NCBI RefSeq assembly: GCF_026341125.1
Contig: NZ_JAPEOR010000007.1
Location: 11,741 to 75,740, forward strand
DNA: 64,000 bases
Direction: 5' to 3'
From: Streptomyces sp. NBC_01142
Lineage (GTDB): Bacteria > Actinomycetota > Actinomycetes > Streptomycetales > Streptomycetaceae
Positions 15,604-24,243 of the stretch are shown here, piece by piece. Each line of letters begins with the position of its first letter. Positions within the stretch are counted from its first letter, which is position 1. The notes under the pieces are model-generated. The model saw nothing but the letters and a program-made list of their open reading frames with translations, made no database searches and was not told where the DNA came from. A program made the translations under genes and the position numbers.

Positions 15604-17760
15604 GTGCCCAACGAGCAGGATGAGTTGTTTGCTTCGGTTGATGCCCTGCTCGAGCAGGCGGCGCAGGACCCGTTGCCGGAGCCGGGGGAGCGTAAGCGGC
15701 TGCGGGAAGCGGCGGGTTTGAGTCAGGATCAGGTGGCCCGGGCGCTCGTGGTGCGGCGGGAGACGGTGACTGCTTGGGAGTCGGGGCGGACCGAGCCGCG
15801 GCCGCCGAAGCGAGCTGCCTACATCCGCCTCCTTGAGGGCTTGTCCGCCTGTCATCCTGTGCCTCCGCCCACCGTGCCAGCGCCAGCGCCAGCCCCGGCC
15901 AATCCAGCGGCTCGTCCCCCGCAGGCCGAGCCTGTGGCCGTGGCTTCCGAGCCTGCGACCGGACCACGGCCGGCCGTGCCAGTGGCCCCGACGCCCGCGC
16001 GGCGCCCGGAAGAGCCGCCGATCCCCGCGGCCTCGCGCTCATCACGTCGTCCGGCTGCGAAGAAGAACGCCGCGAACCCAGCTGTTGCCGCTGTTGATCC
16101 GCGGTTTGCGCACGGTCCGCTCGCGGTGCTGGACGGTGACGGGAGCGCCTACTGCGCAGGGGGCCTGGTGCTGGAATGCCCGGCGACGGACATCCCGGCA
16201 CTCGTGGAATGGGTCCTGCGCGAAGCCAAGTTGGGTGCGCCGCGGCTGCACCGCAACGGCAAGGACGCCGACCCGCTGATCGTCCTTAGCGCCTCGGCTG
16301 CCGAACGGCTGGGGCTTCCGGTGGTGTTGGAGGATCGGCGGAGCCTGCGGCTGCCCGAGGACCATACGGTGGTGCAGCGGATTGCGAAGGCGGGGTGGAA
16401 GCTGACGAAGCGCGGTTTCGGCCCGTGGGCGCGGGTCTACCGGCCGGCGCAGTCGGGGCAGCGTCAGTGTGTGCAGCTCGCCGTTCTGCCGTGGGACGCG
16501 CTCGACGAACGGGCCTGGGGGAGCGCGACACGACTGCCGTCTGCCGAACTCGCCTCGGTTCTGGTCGACTACGCGACCCGGGTCATCACCCCGCTCGGCT
16601 CGAGTGCCGTCACCGGCCTGGAGCTGATGACAGCGCTCCGGCCGCCGACTCGCGCGGTTAAGGAGGAGGAGTCCGGCACGTGGGTGTCCGCTCCGAACCC
16701 CGGTGCTCTCACCGTCCCCGTGGATCCGGCACCGCCGGAGGCCCCGGACGGCCACCCGGTCCTCGCTGGCCTCTACCCGGTTCATCATCAGCGCACCCCG
16801 GACCAGGTTTTGGATGAAGAGGCCTGCGACTGGTTCCGGCCGCTCACCGACGAGGAGTGCGCGAAGCGGTTCGTGGTCGGTATCGACGTCAACATGGCCT
16901 TCGCCGCCGCGGCGAACCGGCTGACCGTCGGCCTCGGACCCGCCGAACACGTCAAGCAGCCGGTGTTCGACAAGGCGCTGCCCGGCTCCTGGCTCGTCGA
17001 CCTCTCCCACATCGACTTCGATCCCAGGCTGCCGAACCCCTTCACCCCGACTGGCATCCGGCCCGAAGGCCCGGCCTGGTATGCGACACCGACCGTCGCC
17101 TACGCCGCCGAACTCGGCTACCACATCACGCCTATCGAGGCCTACGTGCGGCGCGAAACCGGCCCCTACCTGGACGCCTGGTACACCCGGCTCCGCGACG
17201 CCTACCTGGCCACCATGGAACAGTGCGGCGTCACCCCCGGCATGGACGAAGCCGACTTCCTCACCGCGATGACCGGCCACAAGAACACCGACCCCGGCCA
17301 GGCCGCCGTACTGTCCGCGATCAAAGCCACGGTCAAGGGCGGCATCGGCAAACTCCGCGAACGCCCCCGCGGCAGCGGCTGGCGACCCGGTGAGCCGTGG
17401 CCCGCCCTCAACCGGCCGACCTGGCGCCCCGACATCCGCGCCGCCGTCATCGCCGCCGCCCGCATCAACATGCACCGCAAAATGCTCAAACTCGCCGCCG
17501 TGGGCCTGTATCCGGTCGCGGTCCTATCCGACTGCGCCGTCTACGTCTCGAACGGCCCCAGCCCGCTGGACTTCCTCCCGCGCACCGAGGACGGCAAGGC
17601 GCTGCCCGGCGGCTTCCGCCTCGGCGTGAGCCCCGGCATGGTCAAGCACGAAGGAACCCAGGACCTGCTCTGGGCCGAATCCCTCCTCGAATCCCCGGAC
17701 ACCGCCGTCAACATCGCCCGCCACATCAAGGGCACCGACGCCGCCGTCGACGGAGAATAG
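15604..17760 (+). CDS. tap: Telomere-associated protein Tap
   Basis: Tap binds the 3' overhang of Streptomyces telomeres and brings the terminal protein Tpg to the DNA end for end-patching. The 718-aa product begins with an XRE-type helix-turn-helix (residues about 31-78: LREAAGLSQDQVARAL, VTAWESGRTEPRPPKR). A proline/alanine linker and a large domain follow (GPLAVLDGDG, RFVVGIDVNMAFAAAANRL). This is the length and layout of known Tap proteins, and the gene is followed 10 bases later by tpg. GTG 15604 is preferred because GGAGG lies 8 bases before it; GTG 15595 is three codons upstream. Frame and motifs are intact, so the locus should serve the replicon's own telomeres. Confidence 0.85.
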   Translation: MPNEQDELFASVDALLEQAAQDPLPEPGERKRLREAAGLSQDQVARALVVRRETVTAWESGRTEPRPPKRAAYIRLLEGLSACHPVPPPTVPAPAPAPANPAARPPQAEPVAVASEPATGPRPAVPVAPTPARRPEEPPIPAASRSSRRPAAKKNAANPAVAAVDPRFAHGPLAVLDGDGSAYCAGGLVLECPATDIPALVEWVLREAKLGAPRLHRNGKDADPLIVLSASAAERLGLPVVLEDRRSLRLPEDHTVVQRIAKAGWKLTKRGFGPWARVYRPAQSGQRQCVQLAVLPWDALDERAWGSATRLPSAELASVLVDYATRVITPLGSSAVTGLELMTALRPPTRAVKEEESGTWVSAPNPGALTVPVDPAPPEAPDGHPVLAGLYPVHHQRTPDQVLDEEACDWFRPLTDEECAKRFVVGIDVNMAFAAAANRLTVGLGPAEHVKQPVFDKALPGSWLVDLSHIDFDPRLPNPFTPTGIRPEGPAWYATPTVAYAAELGYHITPIEAYVRRETGPYLDAWYTRLRDAYLATMEQCGVTPGMDEADFLTAMTGHKNTDPGQAAVLSAIKATVKGGIGKLRERPRGSGWRPGEPWPALNRPTWRPDIRAAVIAAARINMHRKMLKLAAVGLYPVAVLSDCAVYVSNGPSPLDFLPRTEDGKALPGGFRLGVSPGMVKHEGTQDLLWAESLLESPDTAVNIARHIKGTDAAVDGE

Positions 17761-17770
17761 GAGAACACCG

Positions 17771-18325
17771 ATGGGCGTCCTCGGCGACAGCCTCGACAAA
17801 GCCGCGACCAGCCACTTCACCCGGCCCATCCCCAAGACCGCACCGGCCCAGATGCGCTACCTCGTCAAAAGCGAAAAGGGCACCCGCGCGGTCGCCGACC
17901 TCCTCGGCATCTCCCAGCGCACCGTCGAGCGCTACCTCAAAGGCCAGATCAAACACCCCCGCCCCGAGCTCGCCGCCCGCCTGGCCGCCGAGGTGCGTAG
18001 CCGCTGGCAGCCCCGCGTACGGGACAAGGCAAAAAAACAGGCCGCCACCACCGGCGGCATCATCATCGAGACCCGCGCACGCTTCGGCTACACCGCCGCC
18101 CCCGGCACCACCGACGACGCCCGCATCCGCCTGATCACCCAGGCCCTGCCCCCGGCTTACGCCGCCCGACTGTTCGACGCCCAGGCCACCGGCGCCACCG
18201 AACAGCAGCTTCGGGACATCGCCGCTGAAGGCCTGCAGGAGATCTACTTCAAAGACCGCGGCCGCCGCGCCCACGACCTCCAAGTCGCCTTCACCGACAT
18301 CGACTACATCGAACTTGACTACTGA
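17771..18325 (+). CDS. tpg: Telomere terminal protein Tpg
   Basis: Tpg becomes covalently attached to the 5' ends of linear Streptomyces DNA and primes synthesis of the last Okazaki gap. The 184-aa sequence matches the family along its whole length as I remember it: the opening MGVLGDSLDKA, FTRPIPKTAPAQMRYL, the helix-turn-helix VADLLGISQRTVERYLKGQI, then RWQPRVRDKA, TGGIIIETRARFGYTAAPGT, LPPAYAARLFDAQATGATEQ and the C-terminal FTDIDYIELDY. AGGAG lies 8 bases before the ATG. It forms an operon with tap. The pair is strong evidence that the window belongs to a linear replicon. Confidence 0.93.
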   Translation: MGVLGDSLDKAATSHFTRPIPKTAPAQMRYLVKSEKGTRAVADLLGISQRTVERYLKGQIKHPRPELAARLAAEVRSRWQPRVRDKAKKQAATTGGIIIETRARFGYTAAPGTTDDARIRLITQALPPAYAARLFDAQATGATEQQLRDIAAEGLQEIYFKDRGRRAHDLQVAFTDIDYIELDY

Positions 18326-18348
18326 TTCCCATGTCCCGAGTTTCGTAG

Positions 18349-18470
18349 CGGCCCCACCCCTTCCACAACGGCGGTACCGAAGGCGTCAACACAAAGCGAA
18401 ACTGATCAAGCGACAGATGTCCGGCCGGGCAAGCTGCGAACTCCTCCGCCACCGCATCCTGCTCGCCTAG
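18349..18470 (+). pseudogene. 3' scrap of an ISL3-family transposase
   Basis: About 37 codons downstream of tpg read F-H-N-G-G-T-E-G-V-N-T-K in one frame and, after a one-base shift near 18395, K-L-I-K-R-Q-M-S-G-R-A-S-C-E-L-L-R-H-R-I-L-L-A-stop. This is the C-terminal signature of ISL3 (IS204/IS1001/IS1096/IS1165) transposases. Only the tail remains, so the element is long dead. Confidence 0.5.
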
Positions 18471-18661
18471 ATGCACGCTTCGTCACCACCGAAAATGCGA
18501 CAGAGCCGTTCGTTTACAGTCCCGACCCTGGGTCACTGAGCGGGGTGGGGTTGACCGGGTAGGCGTCGCGGTCGAAGCCCCGTGGTCTGGCGGATTTCTG
18601 CTGTACTGGCGTCCAGGCAGGTTCCTGCCAGGTCTGGTTCTGTCGGGCTCGTGTATAAGCG

Positions 18662-18705
18662 AAGGCCCCACCGGGGCCCGTGCAGGGGTGTCCAGGTGGG
18701 GCCTT
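18662..18705 (-). terminator. Inverted repeat, likely terminator
   Basis: AAGGCCCCACC at 18662-18672 pairs with GGTGGGGCCTT at 18695-18705: an 11-bp perfect stem with a 22-base loop. It lies about 35 bases beyond the stop of the leftward small membrane protein gene, a normal place for a terminator. The sequence could also stop rightward readthrough from tap-tpg. Confidence 0.5.
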
Positions 18706-18739
18706 GCTTGGAGTGTCGTGGTGAGTTGTCCGGTGTGGG

Positions 18740-18898
18740 TTAGCCGGGCGGTTGGCCGTGCCAGGCTTGGTAGATCGCGGCTGCTGTGGTGATGACGGTG
18801 CTGATCACGGGTGTCCATAGTCGTGTTGTCCTGCCCCAGTGCCGGGGCCTGCGCGGTGTGCCGGTCCTGATACGGGACTGCGGCTGCTCCTGGTGCAT
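18740..18898 (-). CDS. Small membrane protein, 52 aa
   Basis: ATG at 18898 is preceded by GGGGAGGGACAG, a strong ribosome site, and opens a 52-codon frame ending in TAA at 18740-18742. The product is basic at the N-terminus (QSRIRTGTPRRPRHWGRTTR), has one membrane-spanning stretch (LWTPVISTVITTAAAIYQAW) and ends in GQPPG. A terminator-like hairpin follows. Function unknown. The longer minus-strand frame over the same bases (18483-18818) is a shadow. Confidence 0.55.
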   Translation of the reverse strand: MHQEQPQSRIRTGTPRRPRHWGRTTRLWTPVISTVITTAAAIYQAWHGQPPG

Positions 18899-19014
18899 CT
18901 GTCCCTCCCCTTCCGCCGCGGACCCCTCAGTTGCGGGATCCGTTGAAACCAGCGTGCAGTCGGAGGATTCCCGCAGTCACGGGAGCGCCTTACCGAACCA
19001 GCGGGAGTGCCGGC

Positions 19015-19680
19015 TCAAGGCTGTGTGCCGAGGCCTGCCGCGCGTGCCAGAGCGATGAGGTCCGCGCGGTCGGCTGCTCCGAGCTTCGACTTGATCTCGG
19101 TCAGGGCGTTCTCGACCCGCTTGTGGCTGATGCCGAGGCGGGTGGCTGCGGTGCGGGTGGTCTGCTTGGGGATGGCGATGGTGTTGAGGATTTCCCTTTC
19201 CCGTGTGGTGAGTTGGGGGAAGGCGCCGTCCCGCCGGGCGGTGCGCAGTTGGTCGAACCAGGGGCGCATGCGGGTGGTGTCGGAGAGGTGGAAGATCCAT
19301 GCGCCGGCCGCTACGTCGCGGACGGCGCGGGTGAGCTGTGTGACGTCTTCTCCTCCTTTGAGGAGGAAGCCGGAGGCGCCGGCGCGCATGGCAGCCATCA
19401 CGTTGGGGTCTGCTTCGTGTTCCGAGTGCACCAGGACTTTCGTTCCCGGTCGGGTGCGCTGGATCTCCTGGGTGGCCCACAGACCATCGCCGTTGGGCAT
19501 CCGCACGTCCATTACGACGACATCGGGGTGGAACTCAAGGACGCGGCTCACTGCTTCACGGCCGTCGCATGCCTCGGCGACGACGGTGATGTCGGGATCT
19601 GAGTCCAGTAACACCCGCAGGCCGTAGCGGGCGAAGGGGTGGTCGTCGGCGATCACGACTCGGATGACCTGTTCCATCAC
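19015..19680 (-). CDS. NarL/LuxR-type response regulator
   Basis: A two-component DNA-binding regulator of 221 aa. The receiver domain has the acidic pair ADDH (residues 10-13), the phospho-acceptor D in VVVMDVRMPNGDG and the lysine in GFLLKGG. The output domain is a LuxR-type helix-turn-helix (LTTREREILNTIA, TRTAATRLGISHKRVENALT). Its ATG overlaps the TGA of the kinase gene on its right, so the two are one operon and the kinase is its cognate partner. Target genes are not evident. Confidence 0.85.
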   Translation of the reverse strand: MMEQVIRVVIADDHPFARYGLRVLLDSDPDITVVAEACDGREAVSRVLEFHPDVVVMDVRMPNGDGLWATQEIQRTRPGTKVLVHSEHEADPNVMAAMRAGASGFLLKGGEDVTQLTRAVRDVAAGAWIFHLSDTTRMRPWFDQLRTARRDGAFPQLTTREREILNTIAIPKQTTRTAATRLGISHKRVENALTEIKSKLGAADRADLIALARAAGLGTQP

Positions 19681-21791
19681 ACGGACCTGCCCTTCGTTGC
19701 GAGCTCGGCGTCCTGCGCGCCAGGCAGGTCGCGTGGCAGGCGTGCGACGACTTCGGTGCCGCCATTCCTCCTCGCCCGGATCTCGCAGCTGCCACCGATT
19801 TCCGCGGCGCGCTCCCGCATGGATCCCACCCCCACACCAGGACGCATTCGTGAGGGGAGGCCGTGCCCATCGTCCGCGATTGTCATCAGGAGCGCGTCAG
19901 CACTCAGATGAAGGCATACCCAGCAGTTGGCGGCTTCTGCATGTCGCAGCACATTCGCCACCGCCTCTACGAGAATCCAGTACGCGGCCTCTTCAACTGC
20001 CGCGGCGAGCCGGGGAATCTCCTGTGGCAGCTCTGTATGGAGGGTCAGGGATACGCGGTCGGTGTAGGCCAGGACAGCCTCGCGCAGTCCGAGTTGGTCC
20101 ACCGGCGAGCGCAGGCCCATAGAGATACGTCGTAAATCCTGGGCGCCTTGGCGAATGTGGACGAGTGCGGTGGCCAGCAGGTCGTGTGTGGCGTCGGGGT
20201 TGGTCCGCAGCATCGTGGAGGCTGCCTGAAGGGTCCAGGTGGCGCCGGTGAGGACCGGGCCGACGCCGTCGTGTAGATCCCGGGCAAGGCGGCGGCGCTC
20301 TTCGGCCCGCACGGCGACAGCGCGCTCCTGCGAGCGCAACAAGGCCAGAGATAGCTGCACCCCCGCCGCGGCTTGTGCGATATGCCGGGCCACATCCCGC
20401 AGCAGCCGCAGGTCCGCGGCCGAGAAACGTTCCTCGACCGACCGCGCCGCCACCAGCAACGTGCCGATTTCCTCGCCCTGGTGTACCAGTGCGAGCCGCA
20501 GCGCGACGGGAGCTTCGATGCCGTACGCGGCTACTGGTGCCTTGGCGGCGTCCGGCCCCGTCGCCTCATTCAGTTCAATCTGCACATAGGGCAGGCGCAG
20601 CGCCTTGGCCACTGTCGCTGCCGCTTGCGGCAGTACCTGCTTCGGATCGATGGTCGCCTCCAATCGGCGGCCGAGCCCGGCCAGCGCCGCATAGGGATCG
20701 TCCCGCAATCCGTACACGAGCCGGCTGACCAGACGATGCAGCACGGTGCGCAGCGGCTGCAATGCGACGGCTACAACACCGGTCGCCAACAGCGGGACCA
20801 CACCGGAAGCGGAACGCTGCAGAAGAAACCCGAACAGACTCACGAGTCCGATGTAGAGACCGACGACGCAGCCTGTCAGCCCCGCATACAGCAGGGAGTT
20901 GCTCAGGATGCGATCGATGTCGAACAGGTTGTGGCGCACGATCGCAACCGCGATGGCCGCACTCAGCACCACGGGGACTAGGACGATCGCGATCGTTTCA
21001 GCTGCGGCATCCAGCAGCGCAACGTGCACCATGACCAGGAGGACAGCCATCATCACGGCCCAGGCGACCCACTTCAGCTGCTGCCGCGTGACCTGAGGGG
21101 AGCTACGGAAGCGGAATAGCAGCGAGGCAGCCGAGAGCAAGAACGGGCACAGGATGAGCAGTACCGACACGGCACCCACGTACGTCACGGTGAAGGTCAG
21201 CGCCGGGATACCTACCGGGTTGGTCATCGAAGGGAAATAGCCCGCGCCCATCGGACCAGGCATGAAGGCGCCGACCGGCAGGACCAGGATCCCGCACCCG
21301 CCGACGCATCTGGCAGGGATCCGCCAGCGCGCGGAAGGAAGCCGGCCGTCCGGAAACAACAGGAACAGAAAGCAGATTGAGAAATCGAAGGCGACGAAGG
21401 ACCAGTTGGTCGCCCACAACGCCAGGGCACCCCCTAGCAGATCTCGGGGGATCGCATAGAGCGCGTACGCATGGGTCAGATACTCGGTGGCCGATCCCAA
21501 TCCCGCGACCAGCAGCAGCCAGCCAGCGGGGTTGCGTGGCCGACGCGTCGCCACCACGAGTCCTGGCACGGCGAGCAGCACACTGGTCACCGGCTCGATT
21601 ACCATCAGCCACCAGGGATTCCAATCGGGGCGTGGCGTAGCTCGAGACAGGACCGCGAAGACCGCTGCCGGAGCCGCCACGCCCACCGTGGCGCCCCACA
21701 GGATCCAGGCGGTTCGTGCTTGCGCCAGCCGTATCAGTCGCGTCGTGTGCGGGGCCGTGAGTGCCGTTTGTCTTCCTGTGAACTCGTTCAT
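19677..21791 (-). CDS. Membrane sensor histidine kinase (copy 1)
   Basis: A NarX/DesK-type sensor kinase of 704 aa. The N-terminal half has several hydrophobic segments (for example AAVFAVLSRA, LLAVPGLVVA, FDFSICFLFLLFPDG, SAAIAVAIVRHNLF), giving a multi-pass membrane sensor. A GAF-like region follows (LGRRLEATIDPKQVLPQAAA onward). The HisKA_3 phosphorylation box RRRLARDLHDGVGPV is near residue 505, and the ATPase end (ADDGHGLPSRMRPGVGVGSM) is intact. ATG 21791 has GGAGGTGAGTC in front. It is coupled to the response regulator by an ATGA overlap. It is a close paralogue of the kinase at 22019-24136, and the two share matching upstream DNA. Confidence 0.85.
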   Translation of the reverse strand: MNEFTGRQTALTAPHTTRLIRLAQARTAWILWGATVGVAAPAAVFAVLSRATPRPDWNPWWLMVIEPVTSVLLAVPGLVVATRRPRNPAGWLLLVAGLGSATEYLTHAYALYAIPRDLLGGALALWATNWSFVAFDFSICFLFLLFPDGRLPSARWRIPARCVGGCGILVLPVGAFMPGPMGAGYFPSMTNPVGIPALTFTVTYVGAVSVLLILCPFLLSAASLLFRFRSSPQVTRQQLKWVAWAVMMAVLLVMVHVALLDAAAETIAIVLVPVVLSAAIAVAIVRHNLFDIDRILSNSLLYAGLTGCVVGLYIGLVSLFGFLLQRSASGVVPLLATGVVAVALQPLRTVLHRLVSRLVYGLRDDPYAALAGLGRRLEATIDPKQVLPQAAATVAKALRLPYVQIELNEATGPDAAKAPVAAYGIEAPVALRLALVHQGEEIGTLLVAARSVEERFSAADLRLLRDVARHIAQAAAGVQLSLALLRSQERAVAVRAEERRRLARDLHDGVGPVLTGATWTLQAASTMLRTNPDATHDLLATALVHIRQGAQDLRRISMGLRSPVDQLGLREAVLAYTDRVSLTLHTELPQEIPRLAAAVEEAAYWILVEAVANVLRHAEAANCWVCLHLSADALLMTIADDGHGLPSRMRPGVGVGSMRERAAEIGGSCEIRARRNGGTEVVARLPRDLPGAQDAELATKGRSV

Positions 21792-21824
21792 GACTCACCT
21801 CCAGTACGGTCAACTTCGATGTGC

Positions 21825-21867
21825 GGTGATCCCGGCAACAAGGGAGCCGGATCCCGGGTATCCGGGA
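21825..21867 (-). promoter_or_regulatory. Conserved upstream element of kinase copy 1
   Basis: A 22-base block at 21825-21846 and an inverted repeat TCCCGG-GTAT-CCGGGA at 21852-21867 lie 35-75 bases before the kinase start. The same block and inverted repeat recur at 24170-24212 before kinase copy 2. Shared position and sequence suggest a common regulator binding site or promoter element. Confidence 0.45.
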
Positions 21868-21903
21868 TTTGGGTGAGTCAGCATCACCGTGCCCGTCACC
21901 GGC

Positions 21904-22022
21904 TCAGGGGCAGTTCAGCTTGCCGACGGGTGGGAGCTCCTGAACCGAATCCATCCACCTGCTGTCCGTGCCGCGCGAAGTCGTCGCCGGCAAGCACGAT
22001 CCGGTTGAATCTGTTCCATCAG
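21904..22022 (-). pseudogene. 5' stub of a second response regulator gene
   Basis: The second kinase ends at 22019, overlapping an ATG (M-E-Q-I) exactly as in the intact operon, where the regulator begins M-E-Q-V. After a one-base shift the next codons read F-N-R-I-V-L-A-G-D-D-F-A-R-H-G, recalling the receiver start V-V-I-A-D-D-H-P-F-A-R-Y-G of the intact copy. About 30 codons later the similarity ends near the upstream region of kinase copy 1. This is the decayed remnant of the duplicated regulator. Confidence 0.45.
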
Positions 22023-24136
22023 TCGGTCCTGCCTTTCTCCTCGTAGTTGGGGTTTTCTGCGCCGGGCAGGCTGACCGGCAGGCGCGCCGCAACCTCAGTG
22101 CCGCCGCGGTCTCCGGCGCTGATCTCGCACTCGCCTCCGATTTCAGCGGCGCGCTCGCGCATGGACCCCATCCCGACGCCGGGGCGCACCTGCGTGGGCA
22201 GGCCTTGCCCGTCATCAGTGACGGTCATCGTCACCGTGTCGTCGTCCAACTCAAGGCGTACCCAGCAGTTGGCGGCGTCCGCGTGCCGCAGTACGTTCGC
22301 CACCGCCTCCACGAGGATCCAGTACGCAGCTTCCTCAACTGCCGCGGGAAGCCGGGGAATCTCCTCCGGCAGCTCTACATGGACAGCCAGAGACATCCGG
22401 TCGGTGTAGGCGAGGACGGCTTCCCGCAACCCCAGCTGGTCAACGGGTGAGCGCAGCCCCATAGAGAGCCGGCGCAGATCTTCAGCCCCTTGCCGGATGT
22501 GGACCAGCGCGGTGTTCAGCAGGTCGTACGTGGCGTCGGGATTGGTCCGCACCTTGGCGGTGGCGGCCTGAAGGGTCCAGGTTGCGCCGGTGAGGACCGG
22601 CCCGACGCCGTCGTGGAGGTCGCGGGCCAGGCGTCGGCGCTCTTCCGCCCGTACTGCGACGGCGTGCTCCTGGGAGCGCAGCAGCGCCAGTGACAGCCGA
22701 ACCCCCGCCGCAGCTTGCGCGATGTGCCGGGCCACGTCCCGCAGCAGCCGTAGATCCGCAGCCGAGAAGCGTTCCTCGACCGATCGCGCCCCCACCATCA
22801 GCGTGCCGACCTCCTCGCCCTGATGCACCAGGGCGAGTTGCAGCGCGACGGGAGCTTCGACGCCGTACACGGCTGCCGGTGCCCTAACGTCGCCCGGCGC
22901 CGTCGCCTCATCCAGTTCAATCACCACATACGGCAGGCCCAGCGCCTGCGCCACCGTCGCCGCGGCCTGCGGCAGTACCTGCTTCGGATCGGTGGTTGCT
23001 TCCAGGCGGCGGCCGAGTCTGGCTAGTGCCGCATACGGGTCGTCCCGCAGTCCGTACACGAGCCGGCTGACCAGACGCTGCAGCACGTCACGCAGCGGCT
23101 GCAGCGCAACGGCGACCACACCGGTCGCCAGCAGCGCGGCAACCCCGGAGGCCGAGTGTTGCAGCACAAGCCCGAAGAGGCTCACGGACCCGATGTAGAG
23201 CCCCGCCACACAACCCGTCAGCCCTGCATAGAGCAGGGACCGGCTCAAGATCCGGTCGATATCGAACAGATTGTGGCGCACGATCGCGACCGCGATGGCC
23301 GCACTCAGCGCCACACTGGCCAAATCGACCGCGATCGATCCCACCACACCTTGGTTCCAGGTCACGACGAGGGCCACCATGACCACGTCCACCAGCACCG
23401 CGAACGCCATCCACTTGATCTGCTGGCGCGCCACCCCACCACTGGCGCCAAACCGCCGGAGTAGGGAGGCGCCCGCTAGTAGAAACGGACACGCGACAAG
23501 CAGGAACGAGAACACGCCTTCATTCCGGGCGGCGAACGACAGCACTGATGTGCCGACCGGATTGGGCACCGTCGGGAAGTAGTCACGGTCAATCGGGCCC
23601 GGCACGAAGGCCGCGAACAGCATTACCACCACCCCGCAGGCGGCGACGATGCCAGCAGGTGTCCGCCAGCGTGCAGACGGCAATCGCCCATCAGGGAAGA
23701 GCAGCAGCAGGAAATAGACCGGGAAGAGGTAGAACGCGAAGGCCCAGTTCGCCACCCACGCGCCCAAGACACCCCCCGGCATGCCTCGGGGAATCGCGTA
23801 GAGCCCGTAAGCCTCCCCCAGGGAGTCGAGGACTGCCCCGAACCCGGAGAACAACAGCAGCCATCCGATAGGGCTCTGTGGTCGGCGCCTGGCCACCACG
23901 AAACCTGGAAAGGCGTAGGCAATGAGCATGACGGGCTCCACCAGGGTGAGTGCCCATGGGTGCCACTCCGGGTGGGGCATCGACCGGCTGGGAATCGCGA
24001 AAGCCACAGCCATTGCCGCCATGACGGCCGTGGCGATCCACAGGCTCCAGGCGGTTCGTTTCTGCGCCAGCTTCGCCAGCAGGGGAGTCGTGTTCGGGAT
24101 CGGGCGTGCCTCTTGGTTTCCCGCGAGCTTGTTCAT
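22019..24136 (-). CDS. Membrane sensor histidine kinase (copy 2)
   Basis: A 705-aa tandem paralogue of the kinase to its left, with the same order of features. The multi-pass membrane N-terminus has changed most. The GAF-like part and the phosphorylation box RRRLARDLHDGVGPV (about residue 506) and the ATPase end (TDDGQGLPTQVRPGVGMGSM) are nearly identical to copy 1. ATG 24136 follows GGAGGTGAGCC. No complete response regulator follows; only a stub remains, so it probably either signals to the regulator at 19015 or is orphaned. Conserved kinase core with a diverged membrane sensor suggests the copies respond to different inputs. Confidence 0.85.
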   Translation of the reverse strand: MNKLAGNQEARPIPNTTPLLAKLAQKRTAWSLWIATAVMAAMAVAFAIPSRSMPHPEWHPWALTLVEPVMLIAYAFPGFVVARRRPQSPIGWLLLFSGFGAVLDSLGEAYGLYAIPRGMPGGVLGAWVANWAFAFYLFPVYFLLLLFPDGRLPSARWRTPAGIVAACGVVVMLFAAFVPGPIDRDYFPTVPNPVGTSVLSFAARNEGVFSFLLVACPFLLAGASLLRRFGASGGVARQQIKWMAFAVLVDVVMVALVVTWNQGVVGSIAVDLASVALSAAIAVAIVRHNLFDIDRILSRSLLYAGLTGCVAGLYIGSVSLFGLVLQHSASGVAALLATGVVAVALQPLRDVLQRLVSRLVYGLRDDPYAALARLGRRLEATTDPKQVLPQAAATVAQALGLPYVVIELDEATAPGDVRAPAAVYGVEAPVALQLALVHQGEEVGTLMVGARSVEERFSAADLRLLRDVARHIAQAAAGVRLSLALLRSQEHAVAVRAEERRRLARDLHDGVGPVLTGATWTLQAATAKVRTNPDATYDLLNTALVHIRQGAEDLRRLSMGLRSPVDQLGLREAVLAYTDRMSLAVHVELPEEIPRLPAAVEEAAYWILVEAVANVLRHADAANCWVRLELDDDTVTMTVTDDGQGLPTQVRPGVGMGSMRERAAEIGGECEISAGDRGGTEVAARLPVSLPGAENPNYEEKGRTD

Positions 24137-24169
24137 GGCTCACCTCCAGTACGGGCACTTTCGGCGGGC

Positions 24170-24212
24170 GGTGATCCCGGCAACAAGGGAGCTGTTTCCC
24201 GGGCATCCGGGA
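24170..24212 (-). promoter_or_regulatory. Conserved upstream element of kinase copy 2
   Basis: This carries the same 22-base block (24170-24191) and inverted repeat TCCCGG-GCAT-CCGGGA (24197-24212) as before kinase copy 1. The stem bases are conserved while two of the four loop bases differ, as expected for a selected protein-binding site or hairpin. Confidence 0.45.
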
Positions 24213-24243
24213 GTGGCCACGCCAGCATTGCGGTGAGCCGGCC

